Positions 36,051 to 45,000 of a stretch of 64,000 nt of DNA are shown piece after piece. Below the pieces are notes generated by a model. That model saw only the letters and a program-made list of their open reading frames with translations, did not search any database and had not been told where the DNA came from. Every line of letters starts with the position of its first letter. The stretch's first letter is position 1. The stretch is from Enterocloster asparagiformis (GTDB lineage: Bacteria; Bacillota; Clostridia; Lachnospirales; Lachnospiraceae), in the NCBI GenBank assembly GCA_018380885.1, contig JAGZSY010000015.1, positions 62,001 to 126,000 of the forward strand, read 5' to 3'. The position numbers and the translations under genes are program-made.

Positions 36051-37085
36051 TTAATTCATAAGCCCGATTTCCTTATAATACTTTGCGGCGCCGGGATGAA
36101 TATCGATCAGCGCGCCCTCGATGGCGTTTTCCTTGTTGAACTGGTTGGCCTGGGGATGCACGTCCGCCAGATCGTCCTGGTGCTCAATGATGGATTTCAC
36201 CACGTTGTAGACGATCTCATCATCTACGCTCTTAGCGCATACCAGGTTGTTTCTGGTGCCCAGAACCACCGTATCCTCGTCCACGCCGGTATAAGTCCCG
36301 CCCGGAATCACACTCTTGTAAAAATATGGGTTTTCACTGGAAATCTTCTCAATGTGCTCATCGTCGATGGACAGAAGCCGGATGCCCTTGGTTGCGGCCA
36401 GGTCTGCGATGGGGGAGCTGGTAAAGGGCGTGATATGCACGCCGAAGTCCGCGTTTCCATCGTTCACCGCGTCGCAAATATCCTGGAGAGCCGTCTCCGT
36501 GATCTGCACGTCATCCTTGGTCAGCCCGTAAGCTTCCAGCAGAATTGGCATATAGTACTGGGCCATGGCGCCCTTGCTGACCGCCAGCTTCTTCCCCTTT
36601 AAATCCGCGAGGGTTTGAATATCGGAATCCTTGGGCACAAACATATGCAGCATGGTGGTGTAACCGCCCATCACATGACAGATTTCCACCGGACTGCCCT
36701 CGAACTCCCGCGTGCCCTTGGCCGCCGCTTCCTCCACGTCGGTCATGGCCACGCCGAACTGCACCGTGCCGCTCTGGATCATGCGGATATTCTCCTGGGA
36801 ACCAGTGGAAATCTCCGTGTTAATGAGATAATTGGGATGGTCCTTGGTGATCAGGTTTCCGATTCCGGCAAAAGTGGTATAGTTGGCGCTGGAGCTGGGG
36901 CCGCCGCCGATGCGGATCGTCACCTTGCTGTCCTTACTGTCGCCGGAGGCCTGGGCGGCGGACGTGGCGGCGCTTCCGGCCGCCGGAGCCGTGTTGACCG
37001 GCTGGTTGGAACATCCCGCCGCAGAGAGCAGGAACACCCCCTCCATCATCATTCCGAAAACTCGGTTTGCAACTCTTTTTTTCAT
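36051..37085 (-). CDS. TAXI-family TRAP transporter solute-binding lipoprotein
   Basis: A protein of 344 residues. The N-terminus is MKKRVANRVFGMMMEGVFLLSAAGCSNQ cut short here as a signal peptide with the lipobox LSAAGC. The mature part has the TAXI pattern: VTIRIGGGPSSSANYTTFAGIG, INTEISTGSQENIRMIQSGTVQFGV and FGVHITPFTSSPIADLA. It captures a solute, perhaps a dicarboxylate or glutamate-like compound, for the fused permease encoded 27 bp upstream in the same operon. Confidence 0.9.
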   Translation of the reverse strand: MKKRVANRVFGMMMEGVFLLSAAGCSNQPVNTAPAAGSAATSAAQASGDSKDSKVTIRIGGGPSSSANYTTFAGIGNLITKDHPNYLINTEISTGSQENIRMIQSGTVQFGVAMTDVEEAAAKGTREFEGSPVEICHVMGGYTTMLHMFVPKDSDIQTLADLKGKKLAVSKGAMAQYYMPILLEAYGLTKDDVQITETALQDICDAVNDGNADFGVHITPFTSSPIADLAATKGIRLLSIDDEHIEKISSENPYFYKSVIPGGTYTGVDEDTVVLGTRNNLVCAKSVDDEIVYNVVKSIIEHQDDLADVHPQANQFNKENAIEGALIDIHPGAAKYYKEIGLMN

Positions 37086-37112
37086 CTTTGTTCTCCTTTT
37101 CTCCTTTATAAT

Positions 37113-38960
37113 TTATGCCTTTGCATAGTTCCTTTTTTTATCCTCAGCCATCTTGAGCAGGAAAATGCCCAGCAGCACGGCGAATCCGATCAGGTCCGTC
37201 ACTGTTCCCGGAACGATGAGCAGCAGGGCCGAGGCCAGCAGCACCAGGCGCTCCGCCTGATTGATATTCCACTTGAACACGAACTTCTCCAGCGCGGACG
37301 AAAGGCTGTAGATCCCCAGCAGCGCGGTGATAAGGGACTGTAAAATTTCCAGCGCTCCGCCCTGCATCAGCAGAACCGGATTGTACACGAACATGAACGG
37401 TAATATGAACCCGGACAGGGACAGCTTAAACGCGAACACCCCCGTCTTGGTGGGATTGCAGCGTGCCACGCCCGCCGCCGCGTAGGCCGCCAGCGCCACA
37501 GGCGGAGTCACGTTGGAGATGATGCCGAAGTAGAAGATAAACAGGTGCGCCGCCAGGGGCAGCACGCTCATCTGCTTTAACGCCGGAACCACCAGCAGCG
37601 CCAGCATGAGGTAGGCCGCAGTGGTGGGCACGCCCATGCCCAGGATCAGGGACACCAGCATGGTCAGAACCAGCAGGATTCCCAGATGGCCGTTGGACAC
37701 CTGGATAAGCACCGACGACATCCGAAAGCCCAGCCCCGACCCCATCACGATACCGATGATAATTCCCACCACGCCGCAGGCGATTGCCACGGGCTTCGCC
37801 CCGTTGATGGAGGCCTTCACAATGTTTTTCAGCTTGCCGGGCGTGATGCGGTTCCTGGCGGAGAACAGGGTGCAGACGATGGTGGCTATGATGGAGGTGA
37901 TTCCCGATTTTGTCACTGACATCTTAAACACGCTCATGGACACGATCAGGTAGATCAGCGGAAGGATCAGATACACATTTTTCGACAGCTCCTTCCAGGT
38001 GGGCAGCTCGCTCTCCGGCACTCCCTTGATATTATTTTTCCTGGCGTACAAATCCACGGTCATCAGAATCGCCACGTAGAACAGCACTGCGGGGATCAGC
38101 GCGGCCTTCACCAGGTCAAAGTAGGGGATTCCCAGGTATTCGGCGATCAGAAACGCCGTGGCGCCCATAACCGGCGGCATAATCTGTCCGCCCGTGGAGG
38201 CCGAGGCTTCCACCGCCGCGGCGTACTCGTCCTCAAAGCCGCATTTCTTCATCATGGGAATGGTGAAGGTTCCGGTCCCGATCACGTTGGCGATGGCGCT
38301 TCCGCTGATGGAGCCGAACAGGCCGCTGGCCACCACCGCAATCTTGGCCGGGCCGCCCCGAAACTTTCCGAAGGCCCTGGAAGCCAGCTTGGTGAAATAA
38401 TCGCCCACGCCCGTCTCATTGAACACAGCGCCCAGGATGACGAACAGCACGATGTAGCTGGCCGAGGCGTAGATGGCGGTGCCGTAGATTCCGTCCGTTC
38501 CCAGGTACACCACGCTGGTGATTCTCGTAATATCCATACCCACGTGGGCCAGGAAGCCGGGCATTCTCTGGCCCATAAAACCGTAGATGATAAAGCAGAC
38601 GACCACAATAGCCAGGGATTTTCCCACCGCCCGCCTGGTGGCTTCAATCAAGGTGATGATCAGCAGCACGCCGAACAGAATGTCGTAGGTGTAGATCATG
38701 CCGCTGCGCAGGTCAATGGTTTTGTCGATGGACATGATGTAGATCAGGCTGCCCGCCGAGGCCAGAATAAAAAAAGCGTCCATTGCCCGGCAGTACCACT
38801 TCCGGTCCTTCTGGGCCAGGTAGTCCAGAAAGAATATGATCAGCACCAGTCCCAGGTGGATCGCCTTTTGCCCGATTCCGGCCGCGGCCCCGAACATTGC
38901 CGTCCAGCAATGAAAGATGCAGAACACAATTGCCAGACCGAACGATAGCTTTTTTAACAT
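37113..38960 (-). CDS. TRAP transporter 4TM/12TM fusion permease
   Basis: A membrane protein of 615 residues with about 16-18 hydrophobic segments. The small (DctQ-like) and large (DctM-like) subunits are fused, as is usual with TAXI systems. Signature stretches are GNVIGTGTFTIPMMKKCGFEDEYAAAVEASASTGGQIMPPVMGA and GMGVPTTAAYLMLALLVVPAL (shown in parts: ASASTGGQIMPPVMG and GMGVPTTAAYLM). AGGAGG supports the ATG at 38960. It is the first gene of the operon that continues with the binding protein, AstE-like and GNAT genes. Confidence 0.92.
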   Translation of the reverse strand: MLKKLSFGLAIVFCIFHCWTAMFGAAAGIGQKAIHLGLVLIIFFLDYLAQKDRKWYCRAMDAFFILASAGSLIYIMSIDKTIDLRSGMIYTYDILFGVLLIITLIEATRRAVGKSLAIVVVCFIIYGFMGQRMPGFLAHVGMDITRITSVVYLGTDGIYGTAIYASASYIVLFVILGAVFNETGVGDYFTKLASRAFGKFRGGPAKIAVVASGLFGSISGSAIANVIGTGTFTIPMMKKCGFEDEYAAAVEASASTGGQIMPPVMGATAFLIAEYLGIPYFDLVKAALIPAVLFYVAILMTVDLYARKNNIKGVPESELPTWKELSKNVYLILPLIYLIVSMSVFKMSVTKSGITSIIATIVCTLFSARNRITPGKLKNIVKASINGAKPVAIACGVVGIIIGIVMGSGLGFRMSSVLIQVSNGHLGILLVLTMLVSLILGMGVPTTAAYLMLALLVVPALKQMSVLPLAAHLFIFYFGIISNVTPPVALAAYAAAGVARCNPTKTGVFAFKLSLSGFILPFMFVYNPVLLMQGGALEILQSLITALLGIYSLSSALEKFVFKWNINQAERLVLLASALLLIVPGTVTDLIGFAVLLGIFLLKMAEDKKRNYAKA

Positions 38961-39090
38961 AGATTTTCCTCCTTGCCTTGTATGGTTATTATGCATCTTT
39001 TACTATCTATTTCCTTTTTCTGGGTAACTCTCTAATGATTATAAGATTTTTTTATATATTATGCTTTTATTATCGTGTATTTTTGCTTGT

Positions 39091-39156
39091 ATTATAGTTA
39101 ATATGCAAAATATAGTCCAATACTAAAATCACATTTTAACTATAGTATTTTACTAT
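39091..39156 (-). promoter_or_regulatory. Promoter and upstream palindrome of the TRAP/AstE operon
   Basis: On the minus strand TTGGAC (39115-39120) and TATAAT (39091-39096) are 18 bp apart. About 22 bp upstream, ATAGTA-N3-TACTAT (39142-39156) is a perfect inverted repeat in an activator position. The surrounding 38980-39165 is very AT-rich. The remainder of 38961-39266 holds only the hairpin at 39188-39230. Confidence 0.5.
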
Positions 39157-39187
39157 ATTCTCTCCAGCTGCTCCCGGCGGACAAAGG

Positions 39188-39230
39188 AATCCCCGGCGGA
39201 GCCGCTTTTTGTACCGCTCCGCCGGGGATT
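39188..39230 (-). terminator. Strong hairpin after the abgT-M20-M24 operon
   Basis: A perfect 15-bp stem (39188-39202 with 39216-39230, AATCCCCGGCGGAGC). The minus-strand tail CCTTTGTCC is only weakly T-rich, but position just past the M24 gene stop supports a terminator. Confidence 0.6.
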
Positions 39231-39266
39231 ATCCCTTTCCCTTTATTTTGTTGTTTTCAAGGCTTT

Positions 39267-40343
39267 TTACTCCAGAATCTGCAGCTCCTTGGGATAGCTG
39301 TTTAAAATCTTAACGCCGTCCTCCGTCACCATACACAGGTCCTCGATCCGGACTCCCACCCGGCCCGCCAGATAGACGCCGGGCTCGCAGGAAAACACGT
39401 TTCCAGGCGCAGTCTCGTCGGTATTGACAGTGTTGGCGTCCCCGGGCTCATGGACATCGATTCCGATGGAATGGCCCAGGCGGTGGACAAAGTACGGGCC
39501 GTAGCCAGCATCCGCGATCACGCTCCTGGCCGCCCGGTCGATGTCGCAGAAGCGCGCTCCCGGCCGCACCGCGGCCTCCCCGGCCAGATTGGCCCGGAGG
39601 ACGATGTCGTACACCTTCCTGGCCTCGTCGTCGGCGTATTTGTAGAAAAAGGTTCTGGTCATGTCCGCGCAGTACATATCCTTCCTGCAGCCCACGTCAA
39701 AGAGCACGCAGTCCCCCGGTTTCAGCGCCGTTCCGTCCGGCTTGTGGTGCGGGTCCGCCGCGTTGGCGCCGAACGCGATATGGGGCTGGAAGGAATTGCC
39801 GTCGGCTCCCAAGGATTTGTAGATCGGCTCCACCTGCCTGGCCAGCTCCTCCTCGGTGACGCCCTCCTTCACCAGGTTTTTGAATTCCTCCATGGCGCGG
39901 TCGTTGATCCGGGAGGCAACGATCATTTTTTGCCGCTCCTCCTCGTCCTTCTGGCCGCGGACCTTGTTCACGCAGTCCGATGCGTTCACATAGGACGTTC
40001 CCGCCCCCAGCTCCTGCAGGGCCAGCAGGTGCTCCGCCGTCATCTTCCGATCCACGCCCAGGGCCTGGCCGTGATCCGTGCAGGAGGCCATGATCCGTGC
40101 AATATCGTCCGTGTCGGAGAACCAGCAGATGTCAACGCCAAAGTTCTCCTCCATGGGGAACAGGCGGTTTACAAACAGCCGGTGATTCCCCTGGCCGCTG
40201 ATGTAAAGGGCCAGCAGGCGGGAACCCGGGGTAATCATCTTCCCGGTCAGATAAAATATGGAGCTGGGGTCCGTGAGAAGCATCTGGCTCACGCCCTTTT
40301 CCCCCAGCCTTTTGAGCACCCGGTCTACTCGTCTGTCATTCAT
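39267..40343 (-). CDS. M24 family Xaa-Pro aminopeptidase-like peptidase
   Basis: A protein of 358 residues with an N-terminal creatinase-type domain and a pita-bread catalytic domain. Metal ligands are visible in VLFDVGCRKDMYCADMTRTFF, YFVHRLGHSIGIDVHEPGD, NVFSCEPGVYLAG and VGVRIEDLCMV. It removes N-terminal residues preceding proline or acts on related amides. The ATG at 40343 follows GAGGA. It is the last gene of an operon with an AbgT transporter and an M20 peptidase, so it likely finishes the breakdown of an imported peptide-like compound. Confidence 0.9.
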   Translation of the reverse strand: MNDRRVDRVLKRLGEKGVSQMLLTDPSSIFYLTGKMITPGSRLLALYISGQGNHRLFVNRLFPMEENFGVDICWFSDTDDIARIMASCTDHGQALGVDRKMTAEHLLALQELGAGTSYVNASDCVNKVRGQKDEEERQKMIVASRINDRAMEEFKNLVKEGVTEEELARQVEPIYKSLGADGNSFQPHIAFGANAADPHHKPDGTALKPGDCVLFDVGCRKDMYCADMTRTFFYKYADDEARKVYDIVLRANLAGEAAVRPGARFCDIDRAARSVIADAGYGPYFVHRLGHSIGIDVHEPGDANTVNTDETAPGNVFSCEPGVYLAGRVGVRIEDLCMVTEDGVKILNSYPKELQILE

Positions 40344-40363
40344 ACACATTTCCTCGCATTCGG

Positions 40364-41830
40364 TCAGGCCAGCTCCACCTTCTGCCCTTCCGCCAGGGAA
40401 AGGATGAGGAGGGTCAGCTGTTGTTTATAAGTCTCCAGGGACACCACCTCGTCGGCCGAATGGGAACCTCCATGGCCAGCAGGAATAATCACCTCGGGGT
40501 ACTCCATCTCAGGCACAAGCCTGAAGCCGTAGCCGATGGCGCTGGGCAGCAGCCTGGCGTAGGTGCCTCCCGCCATGGTGAAGGGCTGCTCGTCCCGGCC
40601 CATAAATTTATTGTAGGTATCCATCAGACACTGGATCATGGGGTGCTCTTTGGGGAAATAGCCCGGCGCTTTGCCGGAGCAGGAGGTCACCTCCATGCCC
40701 CAGAAAGCGGCTCTGGCCTTGATCTTCTCAATTAAGCCGCTGTCCTCCTTTAAGCTGATGGGATAGCGGATGTTAAAGGTCAGGCTGCAAATCTGGTCCC
40801 TGAGGGACACCATGGAGGCCACCGCCGTCAGCTTTCCGCTGATCTCGTCCTCGGTGGCGATTCCCAGGCCATCCCCGTAAATCCCGGCGGAAAGGCCGGC
40901 ATATACCTTCAGCAGATCCCTGGTTCCCTGGTCCAGGGAGCCGCTCAGAAGATCGCGCAGAGCCTTGCAGGACGGTTCCGCCCCGCTGACCGCTGCAAAC
41001 AGCCTGTAGATGGCGTTCTCGCTGCCCTCGGCGTGTGCCGCGTGTTTGGACAGCCCCTTGGTCTCGATGGTCAGCCTGCCGCTCTCCCAGGATATGGACA
41101 GCCAGTCCGGCAGCCCCGATGGCGCCTGCACCGGCCAGGCTGCCTTGACCACCATACGCGCCCGGCCCGCGACGGAGTTCTCGCTCTCACCGCCCTGAAT
41201 CTCCAGAATATTGCCGGAAAGCTTGCCCCTGTTGGCCACGGTGATACCCAGAATCCCCTTCTCGCCGTAGCACACCGGATAACGGCTGTCCAGGACAATA
41301 TTCATCTTGGGCAATTCCACCTGGTTGTCGATTAGCCAGTGGATGTCGGACATGCCCTTCTCCTCCTCCAGGCCCGCGTACAAGCTAATCTTGTGCTTTA
41401 AGTCCACGCCCAGCTCCTGAAGGCACAACACCCCGTAGATGGCGGCCACGGCCGGGCCCTTATTGTCCTTCACGCCGCGGCCGATCAGAAGGCCGCAGTC
41501 CGTGGTCAGACCGTAGGGTTCATATTTCCAGTCATGCCCCGCGGGCACCACGTCCAGGTGATTCCAGATGCCGATATCGGGCTGTCCGTCCCCCCCGGAG
41601 GTGTCCACGCGGATCACCCGGTCGTCGTAGCTGGTGCAGCTGTAGCCGTGCTCGCCGGCGATTTTGCAGTATTCCTCCATCACGTCCCGGCAGGCCTGGC
41701 CGTAGGGCTTGATATCACTGTCAAGCTCCGCCACGCTGCCGATGGAAACCAGGCGCCTGATATCGGAAATAATCTCCCCCTGATGATCATCCACCCACGC
41801 TCTGACCTTCCTATAAAATTCTCTATCCAT
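40364..41830 (-). CDS. M20 family dipeptidase (PepV-like)
   Basis: A protein of 488 residues. Metal and catalytic motifs are IGIWNHLDVVPAGHDWKYEPYG, LIGRGVKDNKGPAVAAIYG and LYAGLEEEKGMSDIHW. The large lid insert (about residues 190-380) is typical of the PepV/carnosinase branch. It hydrolyses dipeptides or acyl amino acids. AAGGAGG supports the ATG. A 13-bp perfect hairpin separates it from abgT upstream. Confidence 0.88.
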   Translation of the reverse strand: MDREFYRKVRAWVDDHQGEIISDIRRLVSIGSVAELDSDIKPYGQACRDVMEEYCKIAGEHGYSCTSYDDRVIRVDTSGGDGQPDIGIWNHLDVVPAGHDWKYEPYGLTTDCGLLIGRGVKDNKGPAVAAIYGVLCLQELGVDLKHKISLYAGLEEEKGMSDIHWLIDNQVELPKMNIVLDSRYPVCYGEKGILGITVANRGKLSGNILEIQGGESENSVAGRARMVVKAAWPVQAPSGLPDWLSISWESGRLTIETKGLSKHAAHAEGSENAIYRLFAAVSGAEPSCKALRDLLSGSLDQGTRDLLKVYAGLSAGIYGDGLGIATEDEISGKLTAVASMVSLRDQICSLTFNIRYPISLKEDSGLIEKIKARAAFWGMEVTSCSGKAPGYFPKEHPMIQCLMDTYNKFMGRDEQPFTMAGGTYARLLPSAIGYGFRLVPEMEYPEVIIPAGHGGSHSADEVVSLETYKQQLTLLILSLAEGQKVELA

Positions 41831-41847
41831 ATTACCTCCTTAAACTG

Positions 41848-41876
41848 CCGCAAGTACGCCTGGGGCGTACTTGCGG
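41848..41876 (-). other. Intercistronic stem-loop between abgT and the M20 gene
   Basis: CCGCAAGTACGCC (41848-41860) pairs perfectly with GGCGTACTTGCGG (41864-41876) around a 3-nt loop. There is no T tail, so an mRNA processing or stability element is more likely than a terminator. Confidence 0.6.
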
Positions 41877-41886
41877 GTATGTATTA

Positions 41887-43449
41887 TTACATGTAGATAT
41901 AAGCTCCGGGTCCTAACGGCAGCTTTAACAGCATCCAGATCACCAGCATAATTGTCCAGGAAATCATGAACACGACGGTGTAGGGAAGCATACAGGAAAC
42001 CAGCGTTCCAAAGCCGCTGTCCTTGTCGTAGCGCTTCATGGCCTGCAGGATGATCGGCAGGGAGGACAGCACAGGGGCGATAATGTTGGTGCAGCTGTCG
42101 CCGATGCGGTAGGCAACCTGGGTCAGCTCCGGGGAGATTCCCAGGGTCATGAACATGGGGACGAATACCGGGGCAAAAATCGCGTATTTTGCGGAAGCGG
42201 AGGTCATGAACAGGTTCATGAATCCCGACACCATGATAAATACAACCATCAGCGGGATCGGCCCGATATTCAGCTCCTGGAGAATATTGGCTCCGTTGAT
42301 GGAGAGAATCCTTCCCAGGTTGGTGTAGTTAAAGTAATTGATGAACTGTGAAGCCGCAAACGCCACGCAGATAAAGCCGGACAGGGTGCGCATGGAGTTG
42401 CTGAATCCGTTGAACAGGTCCCTGCTGTTTTTAAACTTGCCGGAAATTCTTCCGTATACAAGGCCGGGTACAAAGAACAGGATGGTAAACAGCGGAACGA
42501 TGGCATCCAGCAGCAGGGAGCCGTCGATCAGGCTTCCGGTCTCAGGATTTCTCAGCCAGGAATTTTTTGGAATACAGGAAACCGCGATGAAAAGGATGAT
42601 GCCCAGGAACACGTAGTTGGCAATCTTCAGAGCCCGCTCGTCCTTGGCGCTCATCTCCGCGCTCTCCTCAATCAGGGTACCGTCCCCATTCTCCTTGTAC
42701 GGTCCCAGTCTGGGAATAACGATCTTCTCTGTGACGAACGTGCCCGCAATCACGATCAGGAACACGGATACTGCCATGAAGAAGTAGTTACAGGAAGCGA
42801 CAACATTGTAGTTGGGATCCATAATTTTAGCGGCCATATCTGAGAATCCGCTGAGCACGGCGTCGCCGGAGCTGATCATCAGGTTGGCGGCAAAGCCACC
42901 CGACACGCCCGCGAAGCCGGCCGCAATACCGGCCAGGGGATGCTTTTTACAGGCTTTAAAAATCATAGCCGCCAGCGGCACGAACAGAACGTAGCCCGCG
43001 TTCTCGGCAAGGTTGCTCATGGCTCCGATAAACACCACCATGGGCGTCACCAGCTTGTAGGGTGTAATCTGAACCGCTTTGCGGATCAGGCCGTTGAGCC
43101 AGCCGGAGTACTCCGCAATACCGATACCGAACATGATTGTGAGCATCATACCCAGGGATTTGTAACCCATAAAGTTGTTGATCACATTGCTGAGCATATA
43201 CCGCAAACCGCTGACGCTGAACAGGTTTACGATATTGATGGTGGTCTCCTCAATCTGCTTGGAGCTTGTGTTGTAGACCTCTCCCGTGGCGCTCCATCCC
43301 AGCGCTGTTCCAATTCCCGAAATCACGATGATAACTGCTGCCAAAAAAATGAAAATCATCATTGGCGGCGGCAGCCGGTTGCCGACTACCTCGATTCCGT
43401 CCAGGCACCTCAACACAAATGTTTTCTTTTTTACCTTTGTCTTCTCCAT
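41887..43449 (-). CDS. AbgT family transporter (p-aminobenzoyl-glutamate type)
   Basis: A membrane protein of 520 residues with about 11-13 hydrophobic segments. ALDGIEVVGNRLPPP-like N-terminus (here CLDGIEVVGNRLPPPMMIF), FIGAMSNLAENAGYVLFVPLAAMIF, AGIAAGFAGVSGGFAANLMIS, SGFMNLFMTSASAKYAIFAPVF and YRIGDSCTNIIAPVLS are AbgT signatures. The family imports aminobenzoyl-glutamate or exports sulfonamides. The downstream M20 and M24 peptidases point to import and cleavage of a peptide-like conjugate. Confidence 0.93.
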   Translation of the reverse strand: MEKTKVKKKTFVLRCLDGIEVVGNRLPPPMMIFIFLAAVIIVISGIGTALGWSATGEVYNTSSKQIEETTINIVNLFSVSGLRYMLSNVINNFMGYKSLGMMLTIMFGIGIAEYSGWLNGLIRKAVQITPYKLVTPMVVFIGAMSNLAENAGYVLFVPLAAMIFKACKKHPLAGIAAGFAGVSGGFAANLMISSGDAVLSGFSDMAAKIMDPNYNVVASCNYFFMAVSVFLIVIAGTFVTEKIVIPRLGPYKENGDGTLIEESAEMSAKDERALKIANYVFLGIILFIAVSCIPKNSWLRNPETGSLIDGSLLLDAIVPLFTILFFVPGLVYGRISGKFKNSRDLFNGFSNSMRTLSGFICVAFAASQFINYFNYTNLGRILSINGANILQELNIGPIPLMVVFIMVSGFMNLFMTSASAKYAIFAPVFVPMFMTLGISPELTQVAYRIGDSCTNIIAPVLSSLPIILQAMKRYDKDSGFGTLVSCMLPYTVVFMISWTIMLVIWMLLKLPLGPGAYIYM

Positions 43450-43559
43450 ACATACCTCCTGCTCATTTTATGGCTCTTTCCTAAAATACAGCTGCGCGCC
43501 AGGCTGCATCGGAAAAAGCTTAAAAATAAAATGCCAGTCTCCCATGGAACCCCTCATTT

Positions 43560-43574
43560 GTTTAGGGACTAAAC
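43560..43574. promoter_or_regulatory. Operator GTTTAG-N3-CTAAAC at the abgT promoter
   Basis: A perfect 6-3-6 inverted repeat lies just downstream of the -10 box. The same half-sites recur at 51734-51748 in the patB-tct promoter. A repressor bound here would block transcription; the MarR protein at 51971-52513 is a candidate. Confidence 0.55.
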
Positions 43575-43585
43575 ATCTTAACTAG

Positions 43586-43614
43586 ATTTTAATGTTTGTA
43601 AAGACAAATGTCAA
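43586..43614 (-). promoter_or_regulatory. Promoter of the abgT operon
   Basis: On the minus strand TTGACA (43609-43614) and TAAAAT (43586-43591) are 17 bp apart. Downstream lies the palindrome at 43560-43574. The interval 43450-43815 contains this promoter, that operator and the hairpin at 43746-43783; no gene was seen. Confidence 0.8.
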
Positions 43615-43745
43615 GTTGAATTTTACAATTAAACATTTTTATTTATGAAATTTTTGTGTATATTACACATATTTCTGCCGGATTGACCGGCGCCATTTTC
43701 TATGCGCGGCTACAGCACGCGGCAAAAAACCGAGGGGATGCAGCA

Positions 43746-43783
43746 GAGCCGACAACCTGTCACGAAAACATGGTTGCCGGCTC
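43746..43783 (-). terminator. Hairpin after the enolase-superfamily gene
   Basis: GAGCCGACAACC (43746-43757) pairs with GGTTGCCGGCTC (43772-43783) with one mismatch. A TTTTTT follows some 12 nt further on the minus strand, so it is an imperfect terminator candidate. Confidence 0.4.
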
Positions 43784-43815
43784 TTTCTTTATCTAAAAGC
43801 AAAACCGCCTGTTTC

Positions 43816-45000
43816 TTACTGATCCATCACTGCCCCGTCCGTGGTCAGCCGGGTCACAACCTTCCTTCTCTCAAACGGGAATTTCTCCTCGACGCCGTCC
43901 ACCAGCTCGATGCCGATTCCCGGCGCGTCCGGAACCACCAGGAAGCCGTCCTTGCACTCCGGCATAACGTTCACGATATCTGAAGCGCGGAACGCGGACT
44001 TGCCGGTTTTCTCGAACACAAAGCGGGCGTGCGCCGCCGGGCCGTCCGGATCCGGGTACTCCTGGATGGTGAAGTTGGGGGTCGCCGCGTCGAACTGGAT
44101 GCAGGCCGCCGTAGCCACCGGGCTCAGCGGATTGTGCGGAATGATGCCCAGCTGGTTGGCCTCAGCGATGGCCGTGATCTTCTTCGCCCCGGTAAATCCG
44201 CCGCACACGCAGATGCTGACGCGCAGGTAGTCGAGGGCCTGGCGTTTTACCAGCATCTGGTACTCCTGAGGCGTGTGGATGCGCTCGCCGGTGGCCAGCG
44301 GAATGCGGATTTTCTGGGCCACCCAGGCCATGGAGTCGAAATTGTCCGGCAGAATGGGATCCTCGTAGAACATGGGCAGAAGGGGCTCCAGCTGGGCCGC
44401 CAGGGCCACTGCCTCCGCCGGGTTCAGCCGCCTGTGGTTTTCGATACACAGGTCCACGTCCAGGCCCACGGCCTCCCGTATCCTGCCGATGCGCTCCACG
44501 CCGCTGCTGATCTTTCTGGCGTAGGTCTCAAAATAGCGTGTATTTCTGGGCTCGTCCAGGAACGGGGACAGGTGGCCGATGGCCGTAAAGCCTTTTTCCT
44601 TCTCCGCCAGGCAGCTCTCCATCAGCTCCTCAAAGCTTCCCCCGGACACGTGGGAGTAGACCCGTACGGAATCGCGGCACTTTCCTCCCAGAAGCTGATA
44701 GACCGGAACACCGTAGAACTTTCCGGCGATATCCCAGAGCGCGATGTCGATGGCGCTTAACGCTCCCATCACGGCTGCTCCGCGGAAATGGAAGCAGCGG
44801 TACATGTACTGCCAGTGGTGCTCGATGCGCAGCGGATCCTGGCCGATCAGGTACTCGCGGAAGGAATTGATCACCTCGCCGGAGGATTCCAAAAATCCCC
44901 AATCCCCGGACTCACCCAGACCGGTGATGCCCTCGTCCGTCATCACCTTGACGAACAGAAATTTGTTAACCGGTACAACCTTGACATCTGTTATCTTCAT
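43816..45000 (-). CDS. Enolase-superfamily dehydratase (mandelate racemase / DgoD-like)
   Basis: A protein of 394 residues. The capping domain (MKITDVKVVPVNKFLFVKVMTDEGITGLGE) is followed by a barrel with SAIDIALWDIAGKFYGVPVYQLLGGKCRD, metal ligands in DLCIENHRRLNP, MFYEDPILPDN and LATGERIHTPQEY, and a late IIPHNPLSPVAT. These match acid-sugar dehydratases of the galactonate/mannonate type. It shares an ATGA overlap with the aminotransferase gene, so both act in one pathway. The substrate, probably a hydroxy or amino-hydroxy acid, is not known. Confidence 0.87.
   Translation of the reverse strand: MKITDVKVVPVNKFLFVKVMTDEGITGLGESGDWGFLESSGEVINSFREYLIGQDPLRIEHHWQYMYRCFHFRGAAVMGALSAIDIALWDIAGKFYGVPVYQLLGGKCRDSVRVYSHVSGGSFEELMESCLAEKEKGFTAIGHLSPFLDEPRNTRYFETYARKISSGVERIGRIREAVGLDVDLCIENHRRLNPAEAVALAAQLEPLLPMFYEDPILPDNFDSMAWVAQKIRIPLATGERIHTPQEYQMLVKRQALDYLRVSICVCGGFTGAKKITAIAEANQLGIIPHNPLSPVATAACIQFDAATPNFTIQEYPDPDGPAAHARFVFEKTGKSAFRASDIVNVMPECKDGFLVVPDAPGIGIELVDGVEEKFPFERRKVVTRLTTDGAVMDQ

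Noticed and set aside
39188..39230. Terminator for a plus-strand gene
   Set aside because: No plus-strand gene lies upstream; the T-richer plus side is probably coincidental.
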